The notes: generated by a model not told the origin, from the sequence alone. Counted from the stretch's first letter, positions 17,558-26,290 are shown. The stretch: 64,000 bases of DNA from Bacillota bacterium (GCA_023406895.1 JAEXTV010000036.1:36712-100711); one strand, 5' to 3'. Program-made: numbers and translations.

Positions 17558-18058
17558 CTACTTCGATAGCAGCCGCACCTTTTTCGGACCGGCTTCTTTT
17601 CTTATCAGCGCCAGAACCGCGTCGCGTTCATCTGCACTGAGCTGCCGTTTGGGCAGCACAATCGCATTCGTTTTATGAATATAAAAGAAAAAGACGGTTT
17701 TTGTTTCGATCACCTGAAGCATGTTGCGCCACGCGAGGGTTGTTGTGCCCAAGTTTCCCGTTGTGCTGACACCCGTCTCATCAACAACAAGGGTGACGGT
17801 TCCATTGGCTGAAATGAATGAAGCAAGCGCCTTTTTTGATGCGTTTTTCATGTAAAAGAAAAGACAAAGCGGAAATACTGCGGCAAGTGCCGCCGGTAAT
17901 ATCATGCTGCGCAGTGAAAACTCATTGCTGGCGAGGTTCACCGCCGCAAAAATCAGAATCACCGCGGCAGGTACAATGGCATAGAGTTTTCTGTAAACCC
18001 GTGATATGAATGCCATGAAATCTGATGCTTGCAGCGCGAGCGTTCGTTTGATTTCCAT
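17558..18058 (-). CDS. YcxB-like membrane protein
   Basis: A 166-residue protein of the YcxB-like type (function unknown). Two TM segments lie at about 25-45 and 52-70, followed by a cytoplasmic domain with the family pattern W...(M)L.VIE....FFY......IVLPKR.LS. The ATG has AAGGAG seven bases upstream. It could be co-transcribed with the SDR gene upstream, whose stop is 24 bases before. A decayed copy follows immediately downstream. Confidence 0.75.
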   Translation of the reverse strand: MEIKRTLALQASDFMAFISRVYRKLYAIVPAAVILIFAAVNLASNEFSLRSMILPAALAAVFPLCLFFYMKNASKKALASFISANGTVTLVVDETGVSTTGNLGTTTLAWRNMLQVIETKTVFFFYIHKTNAIVLPKRQLSADERDAVLALIRKEAGPKKVRLLSK

Positions 18059-18082
18059 GTTAACTCCTTGTTGATGGGATTC

Positions 18083-18838
18083 TTAGGTGCTGCACCCGCC
18101 GTTGACGCCGATAAACTGTCCCGTCACGCTGCCCGCGTTTTCAGAGAGAAAGTAAAGGATCGCTTCGGTCACTTCGTCTCTGGTGATGCGCCTGCCGATT
18201 GGAATTTTAGATATGGGGATTCGGTCTGCCTCGTCATGCACGCCGGCTTTGGCAGTGCTGCCGGGGGCAACCATATTGACGGTGATACCGTTTCGTATTT
18301 CCTCGAGCGCGAGCGTTTTGGTGAATATCGTCAGCGCACCCTTGTGTATGCCAAAAGGCGCGAGATTCGTCTGGCCTTCCATGTAGTTTCTCGATGACGC
18401 GCCCATCATGATCATACGCCCGAAGTTCTGTTTGCGCATGATGGGCAGGCAGAGCTTAACGAGCCGGAACGGCACATTGAGGATAACCTCCTGAGACCGC
18501 AGCCAGTCGTCTTCCGACAGCTCGCCGATCGGCCCCCAGATATCAATGCCGACGTTATTGACCAGAAAATCCACGCGGCCCCATTGCTGATAAGCCGAAT
18601 GGACGAGCCGCTCAAGGCTGCTTTTGTCCGTCACGTCGCCCTTGACCACGATGCTTTCGGTTTGTAACGATGCCATCGTATCGGTAAACGCCTTCGCCTG
18701 TTCATCGTTTGATTTGTATACCGTCGCGACCTTCACGCCTCTTTCGGCGAGCCTTTCCGCGAGCCTTAAGCCGATACCGTGCGTCGCGCCCGTGATGACG
18801 GCGGTTTTACCGCGCCAGTAGTCATTCTCAACAACCAT
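18083..18838 (-). CDS. Short-chain dehydrogenase/reductase with altered active site
   Basis: A 251-residue classical SDR close to 3-oxoacyl-ACP reductases. The NAD(P)-binding ITGATHGIGLRLAERL (about 15-30), NNVG (94-97) and the C-terminal SVTGQFIGVNGG are clear. The catalytic Ser is Ser149 in GASSRN. The expected Tyr thirteen residues later is Phe162 in APFGIHKGAL, while Lys166 of the YxxxK motif is retained. Loss of the proton-donating Tyr would be expected to weaken or abolish normal SDR chemistry. The function may differ from a simple oxidoreductase. AAAGGCG precedes the ATG. Confidence 0.85.
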   Translation of the reverse strand: MVVENDYWRGKTAVITGATHGIGLRLAERLAERGVKVATVYKSNDEQAKAFTDTMASLQTESIVVKGDVTDKSSLERLVHSAYQQWGRVDFLVNNVGIDIWGPIGELSEDDWLRSQEVILNVPFRLVKLCLPIMRKQNFGRMIMMGASSRNYMEGQTNLAPFGIHKGALTIFTKTLALEEIRNGITVNMVAPGSTAKAGVHDEADRIPISKIPIGRRITRDEVTEAILYFLSENAGSVTGQFIGVNGGCST

Positions 18839-18889
18839 GCTTATCGCCTTTCTAATCTGACTGAGAGAGACAAAACCTGAGACATAATA

Positions 18890-19147
18890 CTATACAGACG
18901 TTTCATTGCTCACTGGCTGCTTTTGGCTCTCAGCGCTTATAGGCCTATCTTTATGCGGCTGAAAGCGTGCTGTCGCAAATAATATGACAGAGCTGATTAA
19001 AAGGCCGACCGCCAATACCATATATCCGATAAAACAAGAGCTGTCCATATTATCGTTGATCGAACCAAACCCGATGAACAGAAAAATGAAAAAAGTGATG
19101 AGCAGAACGGACGCAAAGAAATACCTGAGCTTTTGACCTGTCTCCAT
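18890..19147 (-). CDS. Small two-TM membrane protein, unknown function
   Basis: From ATG at 19147, with TAAGGAGA about 9 bases upstream, it encodes 85 residues. Two hydrophobic helices (YFFASVLLITFFIFLFIGF and CFIGYMVLAVGLLISSVILFA) are followed by a polar tail. A longer in-frame start at 19231 lacks a ribosome binding site. I do not recognise a family. It is divergent from murI. Confidence 0.55.
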   Translation of the reverse strand: METGQKLRYFFASVLLITFFIFLFIGFGSINDNMDSSCFIGYMVLAVGLLISSVILFATARFQPHKDRPISAESQKQPVSNETSV

Positions 19148-19245
19148 CGCGGACAATCTCCTTACATGTTGGCAACAATTTATCGTATGAATTATCAGTA
19201 TTATACAGGACAAGGCTAATATTATCAACAAGGCGCAAAGTGCGG

Positions 19246-19275
19246 TTGAAAAAAGTGAGCTCTGTGGAGTATAAT
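19246..19275 (+). promoter_or_regulatory. Sigma-A-type promoter of murI
   Basis: TTGAAA (19246-19251), 18-base spacer, TATAAT (19270-19275), 28 bases before the murI start codon. Confidence 0.65.
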
Positions 19276-19303
19276 GTTTGCATCATTTCGTACGGGAGAA
19301 AAG

Positions 19304-20086
19304 ATGAACTGCAAACCGATTGGTTTCTTTGATTCGGGCGTGGGCGGAATCAGCGTTCTTAAAACGGCGTTCCGGCTGATGCCAAACGAAAACTACATCT
19401 ACTATGGCGACAATCTCAATGCCCCTTATGGAGAAAAATCGGAAGAGCAGATCAGAGCCCTGTCCTTAAACGCAGCCCAGTTTCTTTACGCCAAAGGCGT
19501 CAAGACCATTGTGATTGCATGCAACACCGCCACAAGCACGTCGGTTTACGAGATGCGCGAAAAATTCAACATACCTGTTATCAGCATGGAGCCTGCTGTG
19601 AAGCCCGCATTAAACGAAACAAACGACGGGCGCGTGCTCGTGCTGGCGACGCCCGCCACCGTCACACAGGAGCGGTATTTGAGTTTGCTTAACAAGCTGA
19701 ATGCGGGAGACCGTGTGGTCAGCGTGGGGTGCGGCGGCCTTGTGGAGCTCATCGAACAGGGACGCACCGATAAAGACAGCATACACGGCTACCTCAAACG
19801 CAAGCTCGCCTTTTTAAGCGGAGAGAAAATCGCCGCTGTCGTTCTCGGGTGTACGCATTACTCGTTCGCGGAAGCCGAAATCAAAAGCTATATGGATGCG
19901 GCGTTTGAAACTGACTGCCGCGTCTATGATGGCCGTCACGGCACCGTACGGCACCTGAAAAACGTTCTGCTGGACAGCGACCTTGAATGCGCCCAAAACA
20001 GCGAGGGAAGCGTTTCATTTTTTTCATCGGATTTGAGCATACCGACAAATCACTTTCAACAGCTTTTTAACAGCTATAACGGTTAG
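19304..20086 (+). CDS. murI: Glutamate racemase
   Basis: Makes D-glutamate for peptidoglycan. The two catalytic cysteines are in VIACNTATS and VLGCTHYS, and the N-terminal FFDSGVGGISVL and YYGDNLNAPYGEKS motifs are intact. The ATG at 19304 follows GGGAGAAAAG; the ATG at 19274 would add ten residues and sits at the promoter -10. Length is 260 residues, as expected. It is monocistronic in appearance: own promoter upstream and a different regulatory site before the next gene. Confidence 0.94.
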   Translation: MNCKPIGFFDSGVGGISVLKTAFRLMPNENYIYYGDNLNAPYGEKSEEQIRALSLNAAQFLYAKGVKTIVIACNTATSTSVYEMREKFNIPVISMEPAVKPALNETNDGRVLVLATPATVTQERYLSLLNKLNAGDRVVSVGCGGLVELIEQGRTDKDSIHGYLKRKLAFLSGEKIAAVVLGCTHYSFAEAEIKSYMDAAFETDCRVYDGRHGTVRHLKNVLLDSDLECAQNSEGSVSFFSSDLSIPTNHFQQLFNSYNG

Positions 20087-20121
20087 AATTTCATTTTCTA
20101 TTGATAATAATGTATTGAAGA

Positions 20122-20137
20122 ACACTATATATTGTGT
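20122..20137 (+). promoter_or_regulatory. NrdR box upstream of nrdJ
   Basis: ACACTATATATTGTGT is a perfect match to the NrdR-box palindrome (ACACWATATATWGTGT). NrdR represses ribonucleotide reductase genes. Boxes usually come in pairs; a second site at the usual 31-base spacing (around 20153-20168) is only weakly matched. Confidence 0.8.
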
Positions 20138-20180
20138 TAGTATATACCCCTACTACATGATAGCGTATACAGGAGGAAAT

Positions 20181-22388
20181 ATGAACTTATCAAATAACGC
20201 ACGTGTTGTGCTCGAAAGACGGTATTTGAAAAAGGATGAGAACGGTGTCTGCGAGCGCCCGGAAGACATGATCCACCGAGTGGCGGAGGCGATTGCGGCG
20301 GCCGACGCGGCATACGGCGGCAATACCATAGAAACCGCACAGGCGTTTTTTGATATGATGGATTCTCTTAAGTTTCTGCCCAATTCACCCACGCTGATGA
20401 ACGCGGGGCGTGAGCTCGGGCAGCTCTCTGCCTGCTTTGTGCTCCCCGTGGAAGATACGATGGAGGGCATATTCGATACGCTCAAGAACGCCGCGATGAT
20501 TCACAAGAGCGGGGGCGGCACGGGATTTTCGTTTTCGCGCATTCGTCCGGCGGGCGCGAGCGTCAACTCCACGGGCGGCGTGGCAAGCGGGCCGATCAGC
20601 TTTATGAAGGTGTTTAACGCCTCCACGGAAGCGGTGAAGCAGGGCGGCACGCGCCGCGGTGCCAACATGGGCATATTGCGCGTCGATCATCCCGATATTA
20701 TGGAATTCATCAAATGCAAGAACGATTTGACCCAGATGACCAATTTCAACATCAGCGTGGGGCTTACGGAAAAGTTTATGCAGGCCGTGCAGACCGGCAA
20801 GAAATATGATCTGATCGATCCGCACACGAAAAAGAAAGCGGGCAGCCTTGGGGCCAGAGAGGTCTACGAGACCATCGTCGAAATGGCATGGACGAGCGGT
20901 GAACCAGGCATTGTGTTTCTCGACCGCATCAACAAAGACAACCCGGTACCGGCCGCGGGCGAAATTGAGAGCACGAACCCGTGCGGCGAACAGCCGCTGC
21001 TGCCTTATGAAAGCTGTAACTTGGGCTCACTCAACTTAAACGTGTTTGTAAAAAATGGCGCGGTCGATTTTGAGAGCCTCGGAGAAACGGTGGCGCTTGC
21101 GGTACACTTTCTCGATAACGTGATTGACGTGAACCGATACCCGCTGCCGAAGATTGAAGAGACAACAAAGAGCATGCGCAAAATCGGCCTCGGTGTGATG
21201 GGTTTTGCGGACATGCTCTATCAGCTCGGCATCCCGTACAACAGCGAAGAAGCGGTTCATATCGCGCGCGATCTCATGTCGTTCATTCAGCTGCGTGCGC
21301 GTGAGGCCTCTGCGGCACTGGCCTCGGTGCGCGGCAGCTTCCCGATGTTCGAGCAAAGTGTGTATAAAAAGCAGGGCGTGAAGGCGATGCGCAACGCGAC
21401 GGTAACCACCATCGCGCCGACCGGCACGATTTCAATTATCGCGGGTACGTCCAGCGGCATCGAGCCCGTGTTTGCGATTTCGTACATCCGCAACGTGATG
21501 GACAACGATAAGCTCGTGGAGGTGCACCCGTATTTTGAGAAGGTGGCCCGTGAGCGGGGATTTTACGGCAACGAACTCATGCAGGCCATCGCTCAAAAGG
21601 GCACACTGCATGGGATCAAGGAGATACCCGAAAATGTGCAGAACGTGTTTGTGACGGCGCATGACATCTCGCCCGACTATCATATCCGCATGCAGAGCGC
21701 GTTTCAGGAATCCACCGATAACGCGGTTTCTAAAACCGTCAACTTTGCGCAGTCGGCCACAAAGGAAGATGTCCGCGCCGCGTATGATTTGGCTTATACG
21801 CTTGGGCTCAAAGGCGTCACGATTTATCGCGACGGCAGCCGTCAGGGGCAGGTGTTAAGCGTGGGAGAAAAGAAAGCTGAGCCGGGCGAAGCGCATGAAG
21901 AAGGCTCTGTGCTCGCGCCGCGCGAGCGCCCCGAAATCACCAAGGGCATCACGCAGAAAATCAAAATCGGCTGCGGCAATTTGTATGTCACGGTCAATTA
22001 CGATAACGAAGGCATTTGTGAGGTGTTTACGAATGTCGGGCGCGCGGGCGGATGCCCGTCTCAGTCCGAGGCGACGAGCCGCCTTGTTTCGATGGCGCTG
22101 CGTTCCGGTGTCGATGCAGACAGCATTATCGAACAGCTGCGCGGCATCCGCTGCCATTCCACACTGCGCCAAAAAGGCCTCAAAGTGCTCTCGTGCCCGG
22201 ATGCCATCGGGCGTGTGCTTGAACGCGTGGTTGAGTTGCGCAACGGTGAAACACAGGTCCCGCAGCCGATAAACAGCGGCAGTGCGAAAAGCGGCGGGGC
22301 TGGTAAATGCCCCGAATGTGCGTCGCAATTGGAGCATGAAAGCGGCTGTGTGGTCTGCCGTTCGTGCGGATATTCGAAGTGTGGTTGA
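20181..22388 (+). CDS. nrdJ: Adenosylcobalamin-dependent ribonucleotide reductase (class II)
   Basis: Reduces ribonucleotides to deoxyribonucleotides with a B12-derived radical, without oxygen. FCLP-like segment ACFVLPVEDTMEGI, KSGGGTGFSFSRIRPAG, NPCGEQPLLPYESCNLGS (active-site Cys and Glu) and APTGTISIIAGTSSGIEP are all typical. Residues ~590-690 carry the TSCPD domain (GRAGGCPSQSEA), and the C-terminus ends in a zinc ribbon CPECASQLEHESGCVVCRSC. Start at 20181 follows a perfect AGGAGGAAAT. Full length at 735 residues. Regulation by NrdR is indicated by the box upstream; I saw no cobalamin riboswitch in the 94-base leader. Confidence 0.95.
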   Translation: MNLSNNARVVLERRYLKKDENGVCERPEDMIHRVAEAIAAADAAYGGNTIETAQAFFDMMDSLKFLPNSPTLMNAGRELGQLSACFVLPVEDTMEGIFDTLKNAAMIHKSGGGTGFSFSRIRPAGASVNSTGGVASGPISFMKVFNASTEAVKQGGTRRGANMGILRVDHPDIMEFIKCKNDLTQMTNFNISVGLTEKFMQAVQTGKKYDLIDPHTKKKAGSLGAREVYETIVEMAWTSGEPGIVFLDRINKDNPVPAAGEIESTNPCGEQPLLPYESCNLGSLNLNVFVKNGAVDFESLGETVALAVHFLDNVIDVNRYPLPKIEETTKSMRKIGLGVMGFADMLYQLGIPYNSEEAVHIARDLMSFIQLRAREASAALASVRGSFPMFEQSVYKKQGVKAMRNATVTTIAPTGTISIIAGTSSGIEPVFAISYIRNVMDNDKLVEVHPYFEKVARERGFYGNELMQAIAQKGTLHGIKEIPENVQNVFVTAHDISPDYHIRMQSAFQESTDNAVSKTVNFAQSATKEDVRAAYDLAYTLGLKGVTIYRDGSRQGQVLSVGEKKAEPGEAHEEGSVLAPRERPEITKGITQKIKIGCGNLYVTVNYDNEGICEVFTNVGRAGGCPSQSEATSRLVSMALRSGVDADSIIEQLRGIRCHSTLRQKGLKVLSCPDAIGRVLERVVELRNGETQVPQPINSGSAKSGGAGKCPECASQLEHESGCVVCRSCGYSKCG

Positions 22389-22405
22389 ATTAACGGAAAT
22401 TTACG

Positions 22406-22434
22406 TTGTGCAACAGGTGCTTTTCATATATAAT
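22406..22434 (+). promoter_or_regulatory. Possible sigma-A promoter before the anti-sigma gene
   Basis: TTGTGC (22406-22411), 17-base spacer, TATAAT (22429-22434). Confidence 0.45.
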
Positions 22435-22458
22435 TTTTGTTGAAAATGATGTTTTGAT

Positions 22459-22484
22459 GGAACAAAATGTGTTTCATCTGCGTC
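22459..22484 (+). promoter_or_regulatory. ECF-sigma-like promoter before the anti-sigma gene
   Basis: GGAAC (22459-22463), 17-base spacer, CGTC (22481-22484). AAC at -35 and CGT at -10 are the general hallmarks of ECF sigma promoters and would fit autoregulation of a sigma/anti-sigma circuit. Confidence 0.45.
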
Positions 22485-22521
22485 ATAATGGTGAGAAAAG
22501 CGGTTAAGGATGTGGTGGGGG

Positions 22522-23439
22522 ATGGATTGCAGGATTGCACAAGAGAATATCGATCTGTTTGTTGACGGTTTGCTCAGTGAAAAAGAGCGTCAGCAGCTTT
22601 TGGAGCATGCGGCGTCCTGCGAGGCGTGCCAAAAGGCTGTTGATGATGCAGTCCGCCTAAAGAACGCGCTTGCGTCTCTTCCTGAGATAGAACCGCCGAA
22701 AGGGCTTGCCATGTCTGCCATTAAGAAAGCAAAAACAAAAAAACCGTTGTTTGTGTATATATCCGCCGCCACCGCGGCTGTCGCCGCTGTGATCGCGCTC
22801 GTCGTGGTGCTGACGCCCGGCCTCAGTTTGGATAACGGCACAAGATTGTCCCAGCAGATGGATTCGATGTCGGCAAAAGGAGAATCCGCGGCTGCGGCCG
22901 AAATGGCTTCGGTTGAGCCCGAAATGGGCTATACGCTTGAAGCTCCGGCGGGGGCAATGGAGGACGCGGCAGACGAAGCATGGCCGGAGGAATCGGAAGA
23001 AGCCGTGCAGGCGCCCCCCAGAGACATGAGCGCGTATGTGTACGCCAGCGAAGAAGACTTTGTAGCGGCTGAACAGAGCAGCTATTATAAGCCTGCGGCC
23101 CTGCCGGAGGGGGCTGGACTTGCGAGCATTTCGATGGACGAGGAGTCCTTCGTGTTTACGTACAGCCTTGCTGACGGCGGCCAGTTCACATTCGCCTGGC
23201 TCGATGCGCTCGTCGACAACGGCCTGAAAGACTGGCTCAAGGAAAAATACGGTGATCTGTCTGAGCTCACTTACGAAGGCGGTTTCTACACTTTCAAGGG
23301 AGAAGGTATCACGGATGTTTACTGGCAGCAGGAGGGGGATTCGTTCCATGCCGCCGTACCGTCCTCATGGACAGCTCAAGACATCGCGGCTTACTGCCAA
23401 GCGCAGTTTGTCGAGGTGCTGGATACTGACGAACAATAG
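22522..23439 (+). CDS. Zinc-finger anti-sigma factor, membrane-spanning
   Basis: The first 40 residues form a ZAS-type zinc finger: Cys3, His29, Cys33 and Cys36 (HxxxCxxC in LEHAASCEAC). One TM helix near 74-97 (VYISAATAAVAAVIALVVVL) leads to an outer domain of ~200 residues rich in Ala/Glu. Such proteins hold an ECF sigma factor at the membrane until a signal arrives. No sigma factor gene is adjacent, which is unusual; the upstream gene is nrdJ. I take ATG 22522 (AAGGA 11 bases upstream) over ATG 22510. A strong terminator follows. Confidence 0.8.
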   Translation: MDCRIAQENIDLFVDGLLSEKERQQLLEHAASCEACQKAVDDAVRLKNALASLPEIEPPKGLAMSAIKKAKTKKPLFVYISAATAAVAAVIALVVVLTPGLSLDNGTRLSQQMDSMSAKGESAAAAEMASVEPEMGYTLEAPAGAMEDAADEAWPEESEEAVQAPPRDMSAYVYASEEDFVAAEQSSYYKPAALPEGAGLASISMDEESFVFTYSLADGGQFTFAWLDALVDNGLKDWLKEKYGDLSELTYEGGFYTFKGEGITDVYWQQEGDSFHAAVPSSWTAQDIAAYCQAQFVEVLDTDEQ

Positions 23440-23467
23440 TAAGATAGTATAGAATATCAAAGAAGAT

Positions 23468-23495
23468 AACAGGGAGCCCTCGTTCCCTGTTTTTT
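23468..23495 (+). terminator. Intrinsic terminator after the anti-sigma gene
   Basis: AACAGGGA and TCCCTGTT form an 8-bp perfect stem with an 8-base loop, then TTTT. Confidence 0.85.
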
Positions 23496-23509
23496 AATGT
23501 CTAGCTATT

Positions 23510-24290
23510 ACCGGTGGTTGGGATTGCCGATCATTAAATCCGATAGCGGCAGTCAGTCTGAATGAGTCTTGTGTCCGTTCATAAACTCCCTGCGTCAAAT
23601 GGGACGATGTTCGCGTTACCAATGGCCCCCTCAAGAGGGGGCTGTCACCGTCAGGTGACTGGGGGAGTGATTTGTGTCCCATAAAAAAACTGCTATTGCG
23701 TGAACTCCCTCCGTCAAATGCCGGAGTGGCATCCGCCATTTGCCACCTCCCTCCAGAGGGAGGCAAGGGAGATGCGCTTCATTGGCTTCATCGAATGGAT
23801 GTTACCAATAGGCGACTGAGGAACATGCCATCAATCATACATGCGATGAAGATGCCTCCTTTTGAAAGGAGGTGGCACGCGAAGCGTGACGGAGGATTGC
23901 TTATTCTGTCATTTTAGACGGTCGATCACATTTTGACACCCGATCAGGGTGAATCGGGAACTAGCGCGAATGGGCGACTGACGCATGAACACTCCCTCCG
24001 TCAAATGCGGGAAGAACATCCGCCATTTGCCACCTCCCTCCAGAGGGAGGCATGGGCAATGCGTATAATTGGCTTCATCGCATGGTTGTCACTGTCAGGT
24101 GACTTGGGGTTTTAAGTGAGACTAGTGAGGTTTTTTAGTTGCCTTTTATCAATCCTCAGTCAGCTTACGCTGACAGCTCCTTTTCAAAGGAGCCTTGGGT
24201 GCTCAGAATAATGCCTCCTTTTGAAAGGAGGTGGCACGCGCAGCGTGACGGAGGATTGCCTATCACAAAATGGCTGGGTGACGAAAAACA
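23510..24290. repeat. Cluster of dispersed palindromic repeats
   Basis: The ~800-base gap has no gene. A block CTCCCTCCGTCAAATGC, then ATCCGCCATTTGCCACCTCC and CTCCAGAGGGAGGCA, occurs at about 23.70-23.80 and again at 23.99-24.09 kb. A second block ATGCCTCCTTTTGAAAGGAG with GTGGCACGCG and GCGTGACGGAGGATTGC occurs at about 23.85 and 24.21 kb. Both blocks contain short inverted repeats around GGAGG/CCTCC. Confidence 0.8.
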
Positions 24291-24295
24291 ATCTC

Positions 24296-25192
24296 TTATT
24301 CAATTGATACGCTTTCCTCAATCTGCACTTTCTTTTGCGGCAGAATCAGCAGCATCGATGTGCGCTTCTGATACGCGTCGTAATCATTTTTTGTTTCTGT
24401 CAGCCGGTTTTCCATCATCGGTATGCTGATCAGCACGAACAGCAGCGTCATCAGCACGGGCGCTATCACCGTCCACCACAGCGCGCTTTGCGTGCCCATC
24501 TGTATCAGCCACACGCCCCACCACAAAGACACCTCTCCAAAATAGTTCGGGTGACGTGAGTATTTCCAGAGCCCCGTCTCAATATTTCTGCCACTGCCCG
24601 CATTTTCTTTTCTGAACCGGCGCATCTGGCCGTCCGAAACGATCTGCAGTGCCACCGCGCTGAGGCAGACCGCGAAGCCGAGAACAGACACGATGCCGAT
24701 CGCATCCGTGCCTGAAACCACGCAGAAATAAGCGGGAATAAGATTCACGAAAACGAAAAGCGTGGGGATCATGTTGATGCCGAAAAAGTTGGTGAGAAGC
24801 CAGAGCTTCGGATTCTTGTCGTGCAGCATCGTGTAGCGCCAGTCCTGATGCGCCATGCCGCGCCAGCCGACAATCCAGTTCAGCGTGAGACGAATGCCCC
24901 AGATAGCAAACAAGGCGATATAAAGCATGTCCACAGCATCCAGATGCCCCGCGTCGAGCAGGAAGCAGATGTACAGCGCGAGCGGCGCGACGCTCCAATA
25001 AGGGTCATACAGGCTCGCGTTTTTGAAGATGAGCCCAATGGCCCACACAACCACGGTCGCGGCGGCATCGGCAATGAGGTAAGCGAACAGACCCTGAAAC
25101 GGCAGCAACGCAAACACAAGCAGCCCGATCACAAACGCGGCGGCATAAACAAGAAGAACGATCAGCAAAGAAAGGCTCTTGGATAATTTCAT
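24296..25192 (-). CDS. DUF1295-family membrane protein (steroid reductase/methyltransferase-like fold)
   Basis: A 298-residue polytopic protein with about seven hydrophobic segments. The C-terminal signature GLWKYSRHPNYFGEVSLWWGVW is typical of DUF1295 and resembles isoprenylcysteine methyltransferase and 5-alpha-reductase relatives, which act on lipid substrates in the membrane. I start at 25192 because GAGG lies just upstream of it and inside the codons of the earlier ATG at 25207. The natural substrate is unknown. It points toward a repeat-rich gap. Confidence 0.8.
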   Translation of the reverse strand: MKLSKSLSLLIVLLVYAAAFVIGLLVFALLPFQGLFAYLIADAAATVVVWAIGLIFKNASLYDPYWSVAPLALYICFLLDAGHLDAVDMLYIALFAIWGIRLTLNWIVGWRGMAHQDWRYTMLHDKNPKLWLLTNFFGINMIPTLFVFVNLIPAYFCVVSGTDAIGIVSVLGFAVCLSAVALQIVSDGQMRRFRKENAGSGRNIETGLWKYSRHPNYFGEVSLWWGVWLIQMGTQSALWWTVIAPVLMTLLFVLISIPMMENRLTETKNDYDAYQKRTSMLLILPQKKVQIEESVSIE

Positions 25193-25267
25193 GATATAAT
25201 ACCTCATTATTTTATCTATGATGTATTATACAACAAATCAGAGCCCTGAAACTACAGGGGGCGGACG

Positions 25268-26290
25268 TTATTTCTTTCTGCCGCCCATGCCGCCCATCAT
25301 ATTGCCCATCATGTTCATCATATTCATCATGTTGCTCATATTGCCCATGCCGCTCATGTTACCCATGTTACCCATGTTGCCCATATTGCCCATATTGCCC
25401 ATATTACCCATGCCGCCCGAATAGCCCATGTTGCCCGAGTTGCCTGCGTTTCCTGTGTGGCCTGAACCGTCCGAATAGCCCATGTTGCTGGCATTGCTGC
25501 CTGAATAGCCCCCGTTGCCGTTGAAACCGCCCGCATTATTGCCCGAGTAGCCCTCGTTGCCGTTGAAGCCGCTCGCATTGCCATTGAAACCGCCGGTGTT
25601 GTTGCCCATGTTTCCCGTGTTGCCTGAGTTGCCCATGCCGCCCATGAACTTGAACATGTCTTCGGGCTTAAAGCTGCCCATATTGCCCATCATGCGCATC
25701 ATGTTTTGCATATTGCGGAACTTGCCTTGTTCTTCCGGCGGCATAAACATGGACAGGGCGTCAAACATCTGTTCTGGTGATGATGCGTTCATATTTCTGA
25801 GCTTCTCCATTCTGCGCGTCATGCGCTCAAAGTTATCCTGCATGCGGGCTGATTGAGCGAGCCCTTGCATCATGGCCTTTGTATCGCTGCCCGCGTATTG
25901 GGACAGTACGTCGATCAGAGCCTGCTGACGCGCCAGCCGTGAAAACGAATTGAGCCCTGCGCCGCTGCGATTCGGAGCGGATACGGGCGGATGAAGGCGA
26001 TATTCTTCTGTCATATGCTGAGCGCTGAAAATGCTATGTATGGCTTCTTTGTCTCCGTTGCTCACGTAAGGCTCAATTTTCTTAAGCATTTCGAAAGTGG
26101 ATTGGCGGTTCAAGCCATCTTTCAGCGTCATGGCCAGCAGGAAACTGAGCTCGGGAGAAAACGACGCGTGGCCGATGATATCCCCGTAGCCCATCGGTTT
26201 GGCGGGCTGAGCCTGAGGCTGCATCGTCTTTGTTTGCTGGGGCTGCGGTCTGCGCGGCGTGGGGCGCGAACCGAATGGAAACCTTGGCAT
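25268..26290 (-). CDS. Met/Gly/Asn-repeat protein of unknown function
   Basis: A 340-residue protein. Residues 1-35 are basic and Pro/Gln-rich. About 40-200 form an alpha-helical region (PELSFLLAMTLKDGLNRQS, MTRRMEKLRNMNASSPEQM, MFMPPEEQGKFRNMQNMMRM). The last ~135 residues are low complexity, first Gly/Asn/Ser-rich FNGN and YSGN units, then MGN triplets and MMNMM runs. The start at 26290 has AAAGGAGAG upstream. There is no signal peptide or TM. It is divergent from a small helical gene whose motif NEQRKKLESIAQMI echoes PEEQGKFRNMQNMM here, so the two may be partners. I do not recognise the family. Confidence 0.75.
   Translation of the reverse strand: MPRFPFGSRPTPRRPQPQQTKTMQPQAQPAKPMGYGDIIGHASFSPELSFLLAMTLKDGLNRQSTFEMLKKIEPYVSNGDKEAIHSIFSAQHMTEEYRLHPPVSAPNRSGAGLNSFSRLARQQALIDVLSQYAGSDTKAMMQGLAQSARMQDNFERMTRRMEKLRNMNASSPEQMFDALSMFMPPEEQGKFRNMQNMMRMMGNMGSFKPEDMFKFMGGMGNSGNTGNMGNNTGGFNGNASGFNGNEGYSGNNAGGFNGNGGYSGSNASNMGYSDGSGHTGNAGNSGNMGYSGGMGNMGNMGNMGNMGNMGNMSGMGNMSNMMNMMNMMGNMMGGMGGRKK

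Noticed and set aside
20087..20180. Possible cobalamin riboswitch before the B12-dependent reductase
   Set aside because: The leader is only 94 bases, with no B12-box-like core; the NrdR box explains the regulation better.
25290..25640. Noncoding satellite or CRISPR-like repeat
   Set aside because: The repetition is of codons within an intact reading frame (MGN and FNGN units), so it is a protein feature.
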